This document shows positions 11,353-24,400 of a stretch of DNA of 64,000 nt, one piece after another. Every line of letters starts with the position of its first letter. The stretch's first letter is position 1. A model generated the notes under the pieces. The model ran no database searches and had not been told where the DNA came from. It was given only the letters and a program-made list of their open reading frames with translations. The position numbers and the translations under genes are program-made. This stretch comes from Auxenochlorella pyrenoidosa (lineage: Eukaryota; Chlorophyta; Trebouxiophyceae; Chlorellales; Chlorellaceae): the NCBI GenBank assembly GCA_001430745.1, contig KQ482057.1, forward strand, positions 325,884 to 389,883. Reading direction: 5' to 3'.

Positions 11353-13423
11353 ATGGCCGAACGCCTGGCTTTGCAATGGTCTGCTGAGGTTTTAGATTAC
11401 GCTGCCAAGCATGCATTCCACTCTAAGCGTGGCGCGCTGACAGTAGCTGATATCCATCTGGCTGGTGGGCACTCTGGGCAAGGCGACGCCGCGGCGCCCT
11501 GGCCGCAGCTGATGCGGGTGCAGGATGCTGCAGATCTGCTCTGCCGCGCTGAACCCGAGTCGAGTGCTACAGAGGTAAGGAGAGGCAGGGTTTTATCCGT
11601 GCTGCCATGCCACCAGTGTGTTGCATGAGTTTACTCAGCTGAGCCATGCGTGCGTGTTCCACTGCAGGCCATGCCTGCAGCCCACCTGCTGCCTGTGCCA
11701 CTCGAGGTCGGTATTGCACCGCATTGGCTGGCCATCGACGGCGTACAGCCAGCAACGGTGGAGAATGCGCAGCCGCGGAGCGTGATGGGCCCCCGCCGCA
11801 CCCTCCCTGTCATAGCAGCCGCTGCACTGCGCAGTAGGCCGTCAGCACCACAAACTGGTGGTTGCGTGGCTGGTGTTGTTCAACACGAAGAGGCTGGGGC
11901 GATTCCTGTATCCCTGCCTCTCAAGCACTCGATGCCAGAGGAGCTGCAGCTTTATTTCAATGTCGTGCGGCGGGCGCTCCGGTTTAAGGCTGGCCTGCCT
12001 GATGGGTGCTCTCTTGGACCATGTGCCGTGGCGGCCAGCCTCGCCACGGATCCAGGTGCTGAGTGTTTTCTGCCACAATGGAGTATTTGAGGGCTGACAG
12101 ATGTGGTGCATGGCAGCAGCGCACTGCAAACGTTCTCCCAACTAACTCCCAACTAACCTGTGGGCGTGTCATCTTCTGCCAGCGCCTGATTTTGTCCATG
12201 TGTCCTTTTGCCCTCTCAGCAGGACTGCAGCCCATGCTGCCCTACCTGGTGCCCCTGCTGGCCGATGAGGTGGGCAGGAACCTCGGAGACGCGGCGCAGT
12301 TGCACGTGGTTCTGAGGTGCGCATGTTGACGCTGCCAACATCTGGTCTGCAATGCTGAACACTCGGCGACACTGCTGGAACATCTCGGCAGGGAACAACG
12401 CAGTCTGTACAGCATACTTTGTATCCTTTTGCCAGCTCTGCGTTGCCGCGCATGCTGTTGCGCACGCTGGAACCCTGCCCTGTCAACCCAGCACTCGTCT
12501 TCTATACCTGTGCAGTGCAATACGTGGCCTCCTCAGCAATGCAAGTCTGCACATGCTGCCCTACATCCACCGCTTGCTTCCTGGTGAGCCTTGGTTATCC
12601 AAACCTCTTGCTGCCTGCTGCTGCCATGTTTTCGCACCTACCTGGGCGATGACGGGTCTTCAACTCCCTGGCTGGATGCAGCAATCATGACATGCCTCGT
12701 GGCACAGCATGTTGGGACTGGCGACGAGCATTGGGCCATCCGAGACAAAGTGAGCATGGCAAGGGCATCGACTGTCACAGCACTTCCGAGCCTGCTGCCC
12801 TCACATGCCACACACCCAGGATTGTGCTGTTCAACAACGCAAAGAGGACCCCATTTGCAGGCCGCAGCCATCGTGTCGCACATCGTGCGGCGCGCACACA
12901 ATGATGCTCTGGTAGCAGCACTGGCCCGCGTGCAGCAGTCGTTGGCATCTGCCATGTTTGCAGATTCGCCCTCAACACGCTATGGTGAGTCATGCCACTT
13001 GGGGACCTGACTGGATTCGTGGCCTCAGTCACTAATTTCCTCCATTATCCTTGGTGGGTTGCAGGGTCGCTGGTGGGACTGACAGCATTTGGTGCGCCCC
13101 TTCTCATTGAGACGTTACTGCCCAAGCTCAAACGCTACGCATCCCTGTTTCAGGTGCGTGCCCATGTACGACGCATGGTTCCGTGCAAAGAGTAGCTTAC
13201 CTTTGCCTGCTTACTGGCGCATCTCGACCTGGCCATGCAGGAGGAGGATCAAACGCTAGCGGACATGCATGTGCGCGCCGCGCTGATGGTTGCTATAGGC
13301 AGGTGCATGTCATGGGGCGGCGGCAGGCGTGCAGTTACCATCATGCACTCGGTGCCAGACACAGGAGCAGCATTCCGGGCCGCCCTGCAGGCGGTGGCGC
13401 CGGCAAGCCACGTGCACTTATGA
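11353..13423 (+). CDS. TAF6: TFIID/SAGA subunit TAF6
   Basis: TAF6 pairs with TAF9 through a histone fold and serves in TFIID and SAGA-type coactivators. Eight exons join cleanly: 11353-11574, 11668-12055, 12223-12316, 12516-12583, 12682-12749, 12861-12984, 13065-13153 and 13241-13423. All junctions are GT-AG and the total is 1236 nt (411 residues). Exon 1 carries a histone-fold segment ending AFHSKRGALTVADIHLA. Exon 2 gives PHWLAIDGVQPATVEN and EELQLYFNVV. Exons 3-7 form the HEAT-repeat domain (GLQPMLPYLVPLLADEV, LPYIHRLLP, MTCLVAQHV, LVGLTAFG). At 411 residues it is shorter than plant TAF6 (about 530). The first histone-fold helix is missing from exon 1. An acceptor (CACAG, ending at 11348) lies just upstream of the ATG, so an unseen 5' exon is likely. 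The gene converges on SPB4. Confidence 0.92.
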
Positions 13424-13482
13424 CCTGCATGAATGTGGACAACCTCTGCGCTGTGAAACACCCTGTATACCCTTATGGTCAA

Positions 13483-13496
13483 TGTAAAATTTTACA
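13483..13496. terminator. Palindromic TGTAA poly(A) signal shared by TAF6 and SPB4
   Basis: The sequence TGTAAAATTTTACA is a perfect 14-bp palindrome, so the chlorophyte poly(A) signal TGTAA appears on both strands. It lies 60 bp past the TAF6 stop and 75 bp past the SPB4 stop. A run of about 16 A follows on the plus strand. Confidence 0.75.
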
Positions 13497-13570
13497 AAAA
13501 AAAAAAAAAAAGACTGGCAGCCGATTTGGAAAGGAAAGAACTGTGTACAAAAGGTTGCATGGGCGGCAAC

Positions 13571-16500
13571 TCAGTCAAGGTCAAGGCCGGTTGCCTTGTC
13601 AAACTCGGCAGAAGTGATCTTCCCCTTCTTCACTTTGCGTAGTAGGGCATATTCATCCTGTAGTTGGCGAAGGTCGTCCCTTTCTTGTGCCTTGCGCCGC
13701 TTAGCCGCTGGCAGATGAGGTTGTGCCGACACTGCCTCTGCCTGCACGTAAGCGCAAGAAGAAGGCGGTGCCTCAACTAGCTTGCATACAAACAGTCAAA
13801 TGGCTGACATACTGCATCCTGAAATTTCGTTCTCTTCTCACCAGTGCCACCTGTTTCCGCTGCTGCCGCTGCTCATGGTCGTGCTGCTGCTGCTGCTGCT
13901 GCTGCTTCAGCTTTGCCTGCCGCTGCTTCTCCCGTGCTTTGTCTTTGAACCTCACTGCATGGGAGGCATCCAGGCTGCGTATTTAGGGCAGGTAAACACA
14001 AGCCAGGAGCAAGCACAAGTGCACGGCGTGCATGACTACTAGGCCTCGCCTGCATTTGGGTCCACGGCCGAAGGAGTAAAATCCTTGAGCCCCTCGCCCC
14101 CTCGCTTGATTTCTGGCATGCGAGGTATCCGCAGCAGAGCAAAGGCAGTCGCCAGTTGACCGAGCGCAAGATCCTGCACACGGTGGACCCGGCCAAGAGG
14201 AGTGAGTCACGATTCACATCGGATGACGCAGACTTGCGTGCAACCCACAGAACACCCGGTGGCAATACGTTTCTTGGCAACCTGAAGTCTGAAGATGAAT
14301 TTGCAGTGGTGCTCCTTGTAGGCGCGGACATAGCTGACAAAAGCTTTAATGCCAGTCTCCATCACCAGCCTGCAGATGGGATGCTAAGCAAACAGCTCCT
14401 CAGTTGCGAGGCAATGGCAGCAGCACGCACGCCCTTCCTTTCCTTTCAAGTTCAGGGCACAGCCTCCACTCTCCTCACAGCCGCCATCTGCCTATACTCC
14501 AAAGATGCACCCATACAAAGCCAGCGAAGCATGCCACTAACCTATCGGTCTCCGCCTGCCGCTGCAGCTCTGGCTGCACGTGTGGCAGCTGGGCTGAAGG
14601 CATCTGCTGCAAGGGGATCTTTCTGACCCTCAAAAAGTCTACGTAGTTGATCTCATGTGGCAGAAGATACACAACTGCAAAGCTGGCAAAGGGTGAACAT
14701 CCTGTTAGCATGCACCTTTGGTGGTGCAACAACAGGAGACAGTGCCATGGGAGGTGCAGGAATCTACCTGCGTTTCCGCTGCGCCCCATACGGGCAGTCC
14801 GTCCGACCCGGTGCACAAATGAGTTGGGGTCCTGCTGAGGGCACGGACGCAGCAAGGGTTGAGTGAAACACACGGGCTGCTGTATGTGTGCATTCCGGAC
14901 GTGGTCGCATGTGTTCCAGTGTTGAAAAGGCTTTTGACCTTGCCTGGGGGGGGTCAAACTGCACGATCCACTGAACATCTGGGATGTCAAGGCCCCGAGC
15001 TGCAACATCAGTGCAAAGCAGGACACCTGCAAGGAAAAAGACGTGCCCATGAGGCGGGCCAGACACCTCGACTGGCGGGCTCGTAAGCACCATGCCACTG
15101 GCAAAACCTGGCACGGAAATAAGAGCTGGAGGCCTCACCTGCGGGCGCGTCGGCAAAGGCAGAGAGCGTAGAGGCTCGCAAGGACTGCTTCATCTTGCCG
15201 TGCAGCGCCCGAATGGCAAGGCCCTTGGACTGTCGTAAGCGCGGTAGCACAACTGTGGGGGAGTGTGGGTGTGTGTGTGCGTGGGTGGGTGGGTGGGTGG
15301 GGTGGGGGGTGCAGGGTGGGGTGGGGGGCCCGGGGGCGAGTACCTTAGTGTTGCGCTCTGCAATGTATGAAAGTTTGCACGCCGCGGCATGCAGTTCGAA
15401 TTGCAGACTGCCTTGCTCACCTGACATGAAGTCTACACATGCACAGGTCAGGAAGTACACAATAATCTTGTCCGATTTGTGCTCCTGAAGGAGTGTTTGA
15501 AGCAGTGTCTTGTGACTTGATACTGCTGTGCACAGTATAGGCTGGCATTCTTACCATCGCTTCCGCCTTCTCACTTCCAGGACATGCAGTGCATGCTACT
15601 GTGCTTGAGGGCGTACCTCAAGGAAAGCAAGCAGCTGCGGCAGCTTCTGGGTGGCCGGACAAACAATGTACTGCAAAGCATGGAGAAGGATGCATCCAGG
15701 ACGTCGGTGAACCAGCCCATAAAAGCTGCAGGCTGCCAGGCCAGGAGGCAGACTGCAGGACGCACCATGCTTGCCATTGTCCATGCACAGCAGGTGTCTA
15801 CCTGTATCTGCAGTGTGCTTGGCGTGCGCTGCAGCACATCAAGTGCTCCAACTGGTGTGTGTGCATGACTTGGTGCAAGCTTGCCATCTGCAGGCTGCGC
15901 ACGAGCCACAGCAACATTCACGCGCACTGCAGAGAGGGCAAGGGGCCTATTGGCGGTGGCCATCAGTGAGCCGAAGGATGAACGCAGATGTGCAGAGGAA
16001 GGACGAGGCAGCACAGTTATACATGCGCAGTGGCAGGGCAGCACAGGAACAGGCAGCCAGCAATGTCGTGCCATGCAATCCACGGTGCCAGCAAAGCAGA
16101 GACCTTCATCAGGCAGGCAGCTGCCCGCACCGGGGTTGCGCAAGCCGGCGCGTGCAAGGGCCTCCACTGCTTCTGTCTGGGTTGCGCTGAACAGACCTGC
16201 AGGCATGGGGGCAGAACTGCACTTGTTCAATACCTGGCAGGGGAGAACATGGGCGTTTTAGCAATCGTACAACTGAGCCATGCTCCACGGGCAGCACGAA
16301 GATGGACCACAGACACAATCCCAGGCATCCAACCTGTCCGTCGCTGCCTGGGCAGGCGCTGCATGATCGCATCCAGCTGTGCCTTGAAGCCCATATCAAG
16401 CAGGCGGTCCGCCTCATCCAGCACAAGCACCTCAACTGCAATGGGCTGGCTGGCTTGGTCAGCAGGGCACAACACCCCGTGACATGCCTGGCCCTTGCCG

Positions 16501-17469
16501 CATATATGTTTGCAAGGACAGCACAGACTGTGGGTGCATGCAGCGCGCCCCTGCCTCTGTCAAGGCGGCTCAGATGGTGGAGCTTGCGCACCAGTGCGCA
16601 GGTCCATGGATGTGCAGCGCTGCATGACATCATCAAGGCGGCCGGGCGTGCCCACCAAAACATGCCCGCTGCCCTCCTTGAAGGCTGCCACATCAGCTTT
16701 GGGATCCCTGCAGGAAGGGCACACGAAAGGTGCACATCCTCCCCTTGAGCAGTTTGGTGGAACAGGTCTCATGTGCCAACATGAGGCAAGGGAAGGCATG
16801 CACGCTGGACAGAGCGGGCAGGGCAGGGCAATGCTGTGCTCGCACGGCGTCTTTTTCAGACCGCGAGCGACGTGCAGAGCACCCGAAAAGGCAAGGTTGG
16901 CCCAGCGGATGCGGCCCGAGCTCACGTGCCCCCGACCAGCAGCAGGGCCCGCAGCCATGGCACGGTTGCAATGAACGGCTGCGCAACCTCAAATATCTGG
17001 CGAGCAAGCTCGCGGGTTGGGCTCACAATGACCGCTCCCACCTGCATGGCCGCAAACAAGCAAGTCTGCTTGGTAAGAGGAGGAATTGCAGGGAGACGTT
17101 GCAGGCTGCTGGCCCCCACCACTTTGATGCCCATCCTGCCTGGTTGCGTTTCAGCGGCGGCTCCAGGCGGCACATGCGCTCCACCACCGGCAGCACAAAC
17201 GCGAGGGTCTTCCCACTGCCAGTGCAGGCATCCACTGCAACGTCCTTGTTGCCGCAGAAGAGTGGAATGGTTGCCTCCTGTGGCGTGTGAGCAAGGGTTG
17301 GGGCAAGGAGGAGCGGTTCGTCAGCTGCAGGCGCAGGCACCATGGCACAACCCAAGGGCTGGGAGAAGCTAGGTCATACCTGCACAGGGGTGGGCTCGAT
17401 GAACCCGGCTTGCTCCAGTGCACGCAGCAGACCACCGCTGAGCGGCGGCGACAGGTCCGCGAACCGCAT
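13571..17469 (-). CDS. SPB4: DEAD-box RNA helicase SPB4/DDX55 (plant RH18-like)
   Basis: Spb4/DDX55 is an ATP-dependent RNA helicase needed for 60S ribosomal subunit assembly in the nucleolus. The start is [10 protein letters not shown] at 17469, because an in-frame TGA lies just upstream. Motifs run in order: Q motif region [12 protein letters not shown]; motif I ACTGSGKT (about 17215); [14 protein letters not shown]; motif [14 protein letters not shown] (about 16430); SAT in FSATQT (about 16190); [29 protein letters not shown]; and motif [13 protein letters not shown] (about 14790). The DUF4217-type tail follows ([14 protein letters not shown]), then a Gln/Lys-rich coiled tail with a CAG repeat (about 13880-13910). 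The end is [19 protein letters not shown], stop at 13573-13571. [18 protein letters not shown] favours SPB4/DDX55 over other DEAD families. It is divergent from eIF3c and convergent with TAF6. Exon boundaries inside the gene were only partly checked. Confidence 0.93.
15256..15332 (+). repeat. G/T-rich low-complexity tract in an SPB4 intron
   Basis: The plus strand is dominated by GTGTGT, GGGT and GTGGGG units, including about five consecutive GGGT steps near 15281-15300. That pattern can form a G-quadruplex. On the SPB4 coding strand it is C/A-rich and falls between the exon for the helicase core around HGKMKQSLR and the upstream exon carrying [10 protein letters not shown]. Confidence 0.85.
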
Positions 17470-17785
17470 TTCTGGCGTTGGCGGCGGCTTCCCGCCGGCT
17501 GGCACCTCGAGCAGAGTGATGACGCTTCAGTGAGCGCTCGCGTACAACGCAGACAGCAGGGGGTTTGGGGCGGCGGGCCCCAAGAAAACAGGGGGGCCTG
17601 TGATGGTGCGTGCAACAAGACGAGGCACTGTCGGGGCCCTGCTATCCATGGCATTCATCATCCCGCCCTCCAGTGCCGCTAGCTGCCGTGCATGCTTTGT
17701 TCGGGCCTGGCCTCCTTAGTGCGAGGCTGCATCGCACCCGCTCACCATTGTCGGACCCTGCTCTGGGACGAGGCAGCCAGGAAAC
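17470..17785. promoter_or_regulatory. Divergent promoter interval of SPB4 and eIF3c
   Basis: Only 316 bp separate the SPB4 start codon (minus strand) from the eIF3c ATG (plus strand), so this segment must hold both 5' UTRs and probably a bidirectional promoter. I see no convincing TATA box. Promoter function is inferred from gene order. Confidence 0.5.
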
Positions 17786-20700
17786 ATGGTAGGCAAGGGG
17801 GTGATGCTCTGCTCAGTTGCCAGTTCCACGGTTAGCTTCTGCGTGCCCGCTCTAATAGAGCCGGCCATCTCACAGCAGGGGCCCAACAACGGCAGCTGCT
17901 AGCCATCAGCCCGCGCATGCTGGGGAGCTGCAGCTAGAATAGTGAGGGCTGCACCTGCGGCGTCCTTCTGGAGAGCAGCTGCTCTACAGATTCGACGCTC
18001 GCGATCCAGGAGTTACCCGCGGCTGAAGCTGCTGTCCGCCGCCAGCGCTGCCGCCAGTGCTTCCCTGCTCACGAGCGTTGCTCCCCTTGTGGCCCCTCCC
18101 GATCGCAGGCCTCCAAGTTCTGGGCGGCCAGCAGCAGCGATGAGGAGAGTGAGGAGGAGGTGACCTCGTCCTCAGAGGAGGAGAGCTCGTCAGGTGGGCA
18201 GTGTGCCCGCACTGACATGCCGCTGCCCCTCGTCCTTGTTGCGTGTTGTGAACCTGCCCTGCCTCGCCACGCCATCGCAGATGATGGCAGCTCCTCCGAT
18301 TCCGACTCCAGCAGCAGCTCCAGCAGCAGCGACGCATCTAGCCGCAAAAAAGGTGCCAGCCGCTTCCTCATGGGGTCCTCCGACAGCGAGAGCGAGGATG
18401 AGCGCCGCGTGGTGCGCAGCGCCAAGGACAAGGCTTACGACGAGCTGCGGGCCACCTGCAACGAGATCAAGGTGCGCCTTTTATGCCACCTACCAGTGCG
18501 CTAGCTCACCGTTCCGTTGGCTCTCCGCTTCTCCCCTCCCGCTGCCTGCAGTATGGCCTCCCTCGTGGCTCCTGAGATGCAATCACTCGACAAACAGTGT
18601 GTCACTGCTTAGTGAGCGGCGTTCCCTGTGCTGCAGAACAAGATGCACATCAACGATTGGGCCGCCATCCAAACCCTGTTTGATAAGCTTAACAAGCAGC
18701 TGGAGCGCACGCAAAAGGTACGCTATGTGCCAGTGGCTGGTGAGCATGGCTGAACGCCTGCTAATCTCCACCTTGACCATCCCACTCCCCTTGCATCATT
18801 GTAAACCTGGCAACACGTGCCACTGCTGGCCACATCTCCTACCCTTGGCCCCCGGTCGTGCTGTTGCTTTCGCAGGTGACGCAGAGCCTGGGCGTTCCGC
18901 GGGCATACGTGCGCATGATGTGCGAGCTGGAGGACTTCTTGAATAAAACGCTGGCCGGTGAGGTAGCCCTCCCAACAGGCTGCTCTCCTTTTTCGAAGAT
19001 GCGCGGCCGTTGCCTAGTGCAGCATTCTCTCCCTTTTATGTTCACTTTCCTGTGTCCCCACCGAACCTGCTTGCAGAGAAGCCAAAGCTGAGTCCCACCA
19101 ACACGCGCGCACTCACGCGCATGAAGCAGACACTGCGCAAGCACAATGCGGCATATGTGGAGCAGATGCGGCTGTTCCGGTAATGTTTCAAGTGCATGTT
19201 GCTGCTTGCAGGACTTTGTTCTCAGGACGAGAAAGCTGTGTCGAGCTGCCTTCCCGCGTAACTGGGCACTTGAGGATTGCGCAGTGTGGAGTGTTTGGCA
19301 ACGTTTCAGGGAGACTCGCTGCTTTTAATTGCTCTGCATATGCCATTGCAGGGACAACCCCATCAGCGAGACTGAGGAGGAAGAGGAAAGCCCCAGCGAG
19401 AGCGAGTCGGCTGGTGCGATGGCAGTTGGTTGGGATGATGGTCCAAGCAGGCGTCATCCTGGCAAAGGTTGACCAAACAGCTATGTTTGACCAATCAGCA
19501 TCTCGCACCAGTTTCAGGTGCACGACACTTCTACACATGTCTCCTGCAGGTGACAGCGAGCGTGACTTGAACACAGAAGAGGAGGAGGAGGCCAAGTTCA
19601 AATCAGGTGATCCATGTGTGTAGAGCACAAGTGGACACCGCAAGTGCATGCGGCCTCTGCAACCTGCCAATGTGGTGCGCATGTCTCTTTTCTGTGTTCT
19701 GCCCTGCAGTTCGCACTGGTGTGGTGCAGCGCCCCAAGGACAAGATCCTGTCCATGGACCCCAAGGAAATCACGTATGAGATGGTGCAGAAGAAGCTGCA
19801 AGAGATTGCACTGGCGCGCGGCAAAACGACGCGCATTGACCGCCAGGAGCAGGTGAGCTGTCCAGCATTGCCTGAGCTCTCGTCCATCCACCCTGCACCC
19901 ACTTATTTTCTCGATGGGGAGCATGTAGCCAGGCTGACTATACTGTTGTGTACTGCTGCACATACAGCCGAATGCCTTCTCCATGCTCTGCCTTCTGCTC
20001 TGGCCTCACTGACTTGTTGTGCTCCTATGGCATGCAGATTGAGATGCTCACCTACTTGGCAGGTGTTACCAAGGGCCCGGTGCAAAAGGTGGAAATCCTC
20101 ATCAACATCATCACAGTCACCTTCGATATGAACCAGCCGACACAGGCAAGCTGGCAGAACAACTGAGCATGCCTGCTTTGTCACCGCCCTGTTTTTAACC
20201 TTGAGTTCAGGCTCGCATGCTGAACATGGCCAGCCTCCTGGTGGAGGGGTTGAGCCTGATTTTGTTGAGCACAAGTTTTACACATTCTCACATTCTCCTC
20301 CCTGGCATGCAGAGCGCCATGACTGTGCCAAACTGGAACAGATGCGCGCAGACCATGTTTGACATCATGGTGAGGTGCTGCATAATTGAAGAAGCTGGTG
20401 CACGAGCTGGTTTTTGTGCCTCGCCGGGGTGTGCAGGAGCTTGTATCTTGGTGCCCCGCGGGCGCTTGGAGTCGAGAACCTGTGTGTCAAACCTCCTGCT
20501 CATCAGGTCCTGCTGGATGAAAACAGGCATGTTAGCCTCACTGACACACCTCCCGAAGACGAGCGCATTGAGGAGCCAGAGGCGGGCGCCCCGACCCAGG
20601 CATGCACATGCTGTTTGATGGCTGTTTAGAGTATAGTTGGCAACAGCTGCCAAGGTGTTCCGCGCCCTGATCGAGCATGCCTGTAACTGCCCAGCGGCCA

Positions 20701-21440
20701 ACATCCAGGCGTTGCGCATCGACCAGTGCACCATCTCACTCAGTGTGCCCTCCCTCCCACCCATCCTTCGGCAGGTGTGGGGCAACCTGGGTGCCTTCTT
20801 GGAGCGGCTGGATGATGAGTGGAACAGCAGCCTGAAGGTGATATAATATGGAGGGCCGAACAAGGCGCCTCGTGCATCTGCTGTCAAAAATGCATTCATG
20901 TCGGGCTGTTCCAGCAGGCGCAGAACTGCCATCTGCTGCCCCCCACTGTGCAGGCCCTCGATCCGCACGCCAACGAGTACATGGAGCGCCTGAAAGATGA
21001 GGCTGTGCTGCTCGCACTGGCGCAGAAGGTGCACCCTAGCTGTTGCCACACATACGAGCCTTGCCCGGAAAAAGTGCCGTGCTGCCCTAGCTTGGCGAGA
21101 AGGTTTTGCCGACTGTGGTCAAACTTTGCTGCCTTGCAGGTCTCCCAGTATTTGGAAGCGCACAATGAGCTGGACAAGCTTGCAGGCGTGGCGCTGAAGC
21201 GCATCCAGCATTTCTATTACAAGACAGGCAAGTCGCATTCACACATCCTTTGGGGTGGTGACGCTCTTCTCGAATTTATCAAATTCACCCTGTCAGTGGC
21301 ATGGTCTAGATCGGGTGCTCTGTTTCCTCTCACTGTGATCGACGGATGCTTGCCCCTGCCCGACGTCTCTTCACTTCTGCAGATGTGGTGTACAGTGCCA
21401 TGCGCAAGTTGGCTCTGCTGCAGCAGCAGGAATCGGCACA

Positions 21441-21472
<32 letters not shown>

Positions 21473-24400
21473 CTGTTGCAGAGGTCGAAGTTGTGGATGG
21501 GGAGGAGGCCGAGGGTGCCACGGGTAGGTTGGCCCTTGAGCATCTCTGTGGTGTGTCTCTCTTGCCTGTCCTTGCTTGGGTTGACATTTAGCATAGGCAT
21601 GTGGAAGCCTGCACATCCCACACATATGCCATGTCCCTCCAGACCATGTGTGTGCTGTTTTGCACCCTTGCTTCATTGCAGAGCTGATTGTGGTCAAGAT
21701 ACCGCATGACTTCTCTATCCCGGAGAGCTGCACTGACTTGGTGGACGAGCTGGCGCACACGGTTTATGCGCATGGCAATGACAACCAGAAGGGGCAAGCC
21801 ATGTTGTGTACAGTCTACTTCCGGTGCGTGCGCTGCTGGCGCATGCTTTTGGTTGGTGTTGTATTTGCTTGGGTCAACGTGAACTGTGGCCATGTTGGCG
21901 TGAATCCCGGCACGGCCCATGTCGCTGCCTGTGTGTAGGTGCATCCGCGACGACTTCTATGGTGCGCGAGACACGCTGCTGATGAGCCGCATTCAAGAGC
22001 AGACGGGCCAACTGGATGCCAAGATGCAGGTCGGCCTGTGCGCTCTTTGTGTAAACACCGTGTGTGCCTGTCTGCGCTGCCTGTTCTGATTATTGCACAG
22101 GCATGCGAGGCATGCACCTGCCGAGCAGGCACGATGTGTTCTCCACCCCTGTGCAGGTGCTGTACAACCGCACCATGGCGCAGCTGGGCCTCTCTGCCTT
22201 CCGCGCCGGCCTGATCTACGAATGCCACCAGTGCCTCATGGACTTGTACGGCACCGGGCGCGTCAAGGAGCTCCTTGCACAGGCAAGGGTTGTTTGAGCC
22301 CCTGCCCATGCAGTTGCCATGCGCTGGGTTTGCCTTGGATGTACAGCCCTTCAGATGCATAGCCCTCCCTCCTTACAACTCTCTCCAATCGAGGGTTGCT
22401 CTCTGGGTTGCAGGGCATCCAGCAGCACCGCTTCCAGGAGAAGACGCCAGAACAGGAAGCTGCAGAGCGCCGCCGCCAGGTGCGCTTTTCTGGGGTATGT
22501 GCCTTGCAGACGTTCTCTTGCAAATTTACCCGCACAAGGTGCTGACCAGCACGAGGATGTCGCTCACTCTTTCCCTGCCCTGCCTGGGGTCTGTCCCTGC
22601 CTGCACAGGTGCCATTCCATATGCACATCAACCTCGAGCTGCTGGAGAGCACATACCTGATCTCTGCAATGCTCCTGGAGGTGCGGCAGCGTGATGCTGA
22701 AGTTGCCCATGACTTGCTGGTGTGCGCTTGCTGCCAGGACTTCCCTGATCGGCATGATCTTTGCGCTCGATTTGCTTCAGGTGCCGGTCATGGCATCCCT
22801 CCAATCGACTGATGGCCGCAAGCGCATCATCAGCAAGCCGCTGCGTAGGTGAGAGCTGCCTTGACCTGTGCGAGACACCTAACTGGTGTGGTCAGTTGTT
22901 TCAGTTGGCACCTTGCAGGCTTGTGCAGAACCTCACTCCATTGCATTCCCACCTGGATATTGTGCCGAGCTGTCTGCCATTTACCCTTTCCAGGCTCATG
23001 GACAACTACGAGCGCCAGAGCTTCACCGGGCCGCCTGAGAATGTGCGCGATCACGTAATGGCAGCCGTCCGCTCGCTGTCAACAGGTGGGGTCCTGGCAC
23101 CTAAATGGGACCAGGGGGAGGGAATGTGGGTACATCTCTCAGCATCACGAGTTCGTTACAAGGGCCCATGGTCTCCTTGATTCTGCCCTTACCTGCTGCG
23201 CATGGCCCACAATGTGAGCAGGCGACTGGCGCCGGGCCTACCAGTACTCTACTGCGCTGTCGTGCTGGAACCTGCTGCCCCAGGTATGGAGCGCCCGGCA
23301 TGTTTATACTGTCGTGGCTGCGCATGAGCACTGCAGGCTGGACACCCGCCACAGAGCTACTGTTGTGCCAAGACCCAGCGCAACCCTAGTGTCTCCTGCT
23401 TGCAGAAGGAGGCTGTGCTTGGCATGCTGCGGAGCAAGTTGCAGGAGGAGGGCCTGCGCACCTACCTGCTGGCCTATGGCCGCTTCTACTCTTCATTGAG
23501 CATCGCGCAGCTCTGTGACATGTTTGAGCTGCCAGAGCGCAAGGTTGGTGCTGCACCTGCAGGGATGCCCAGGCCAGCCAATCGTTGACCTCGGCAGGTT
23601 GCTCCAGTGGTTCACTGCGCAGCAAGACAGTTGTTTGACGACTGATACCACTTACCCGCATTTTGGCAGGTGCATTCCATTGTGAGCCGCCTGATTGCCG
23701 ACGACGGCCTGCCAGCCAGCCACGACCAGCCAACAGGCACCATCGTTGTGCACCATGTGGAACCGACGCGCCTGCAGGTGAGCAACAGGGATGTGTGATG
23801 TGCTCAAGCGGCCAGCCGAATGCTGAACAGCTGCAGGCCTGCTGCACAATCACCCGCTCTGCGTGTTCCACCGGTTGCAGACCCTGGCGGGCACTTTCAG
23901 CGACAAGGCTTCGCTACTTGTCGACCTCAATGAGCGTGCCTTGGCCATGCGCACAGGTCTGGTGCACGCTCATAATGGGCGGGGCAATCAACATGCATGG
24001 CCGAACAGCACCCCCGCTGCTCAATGCGGGCCAGGCAGCGAGGCATCAACTGAATGGCTCGGCTGCCTGGCCTGCATCGAGCATTACCTACCAATCAGCG
24101 CAGGAAGCACTCATCATGCTGGCTGGCCCCCTGGTTCACGCGCAGGAGCGCTGCACACTGACGAGGATGAGGGCGAGGGTCGGCGCGGCCAGGACGGTGC
24201 TCAGGCAAGGCTCTCAAGCCCAGCAAGCAAGGAATATCTGCACGAAGGGCGGCATGGCACATGCAATTGCTTATTCTAGCTGATATCCTTGTTCTGTCCC
24301 GACCCGTGATGCATTGCAGGGCGGCAGGCGCACTCGCATGGGCGGCCGGTTGGGCGGCGTGGGTGGTTTTGGTCGTGGTGGCAGGTGGGTCTGTTCTGTG

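Noticed and set aside
13849..13955. Poly-leucine plus-strand ORFs ([16 protein letters not shown]) as a membrane protein
   Set aside because: This is the antisense of the CAG-rich, Gln-rich tail of SPB4, so it is a shadow frame.
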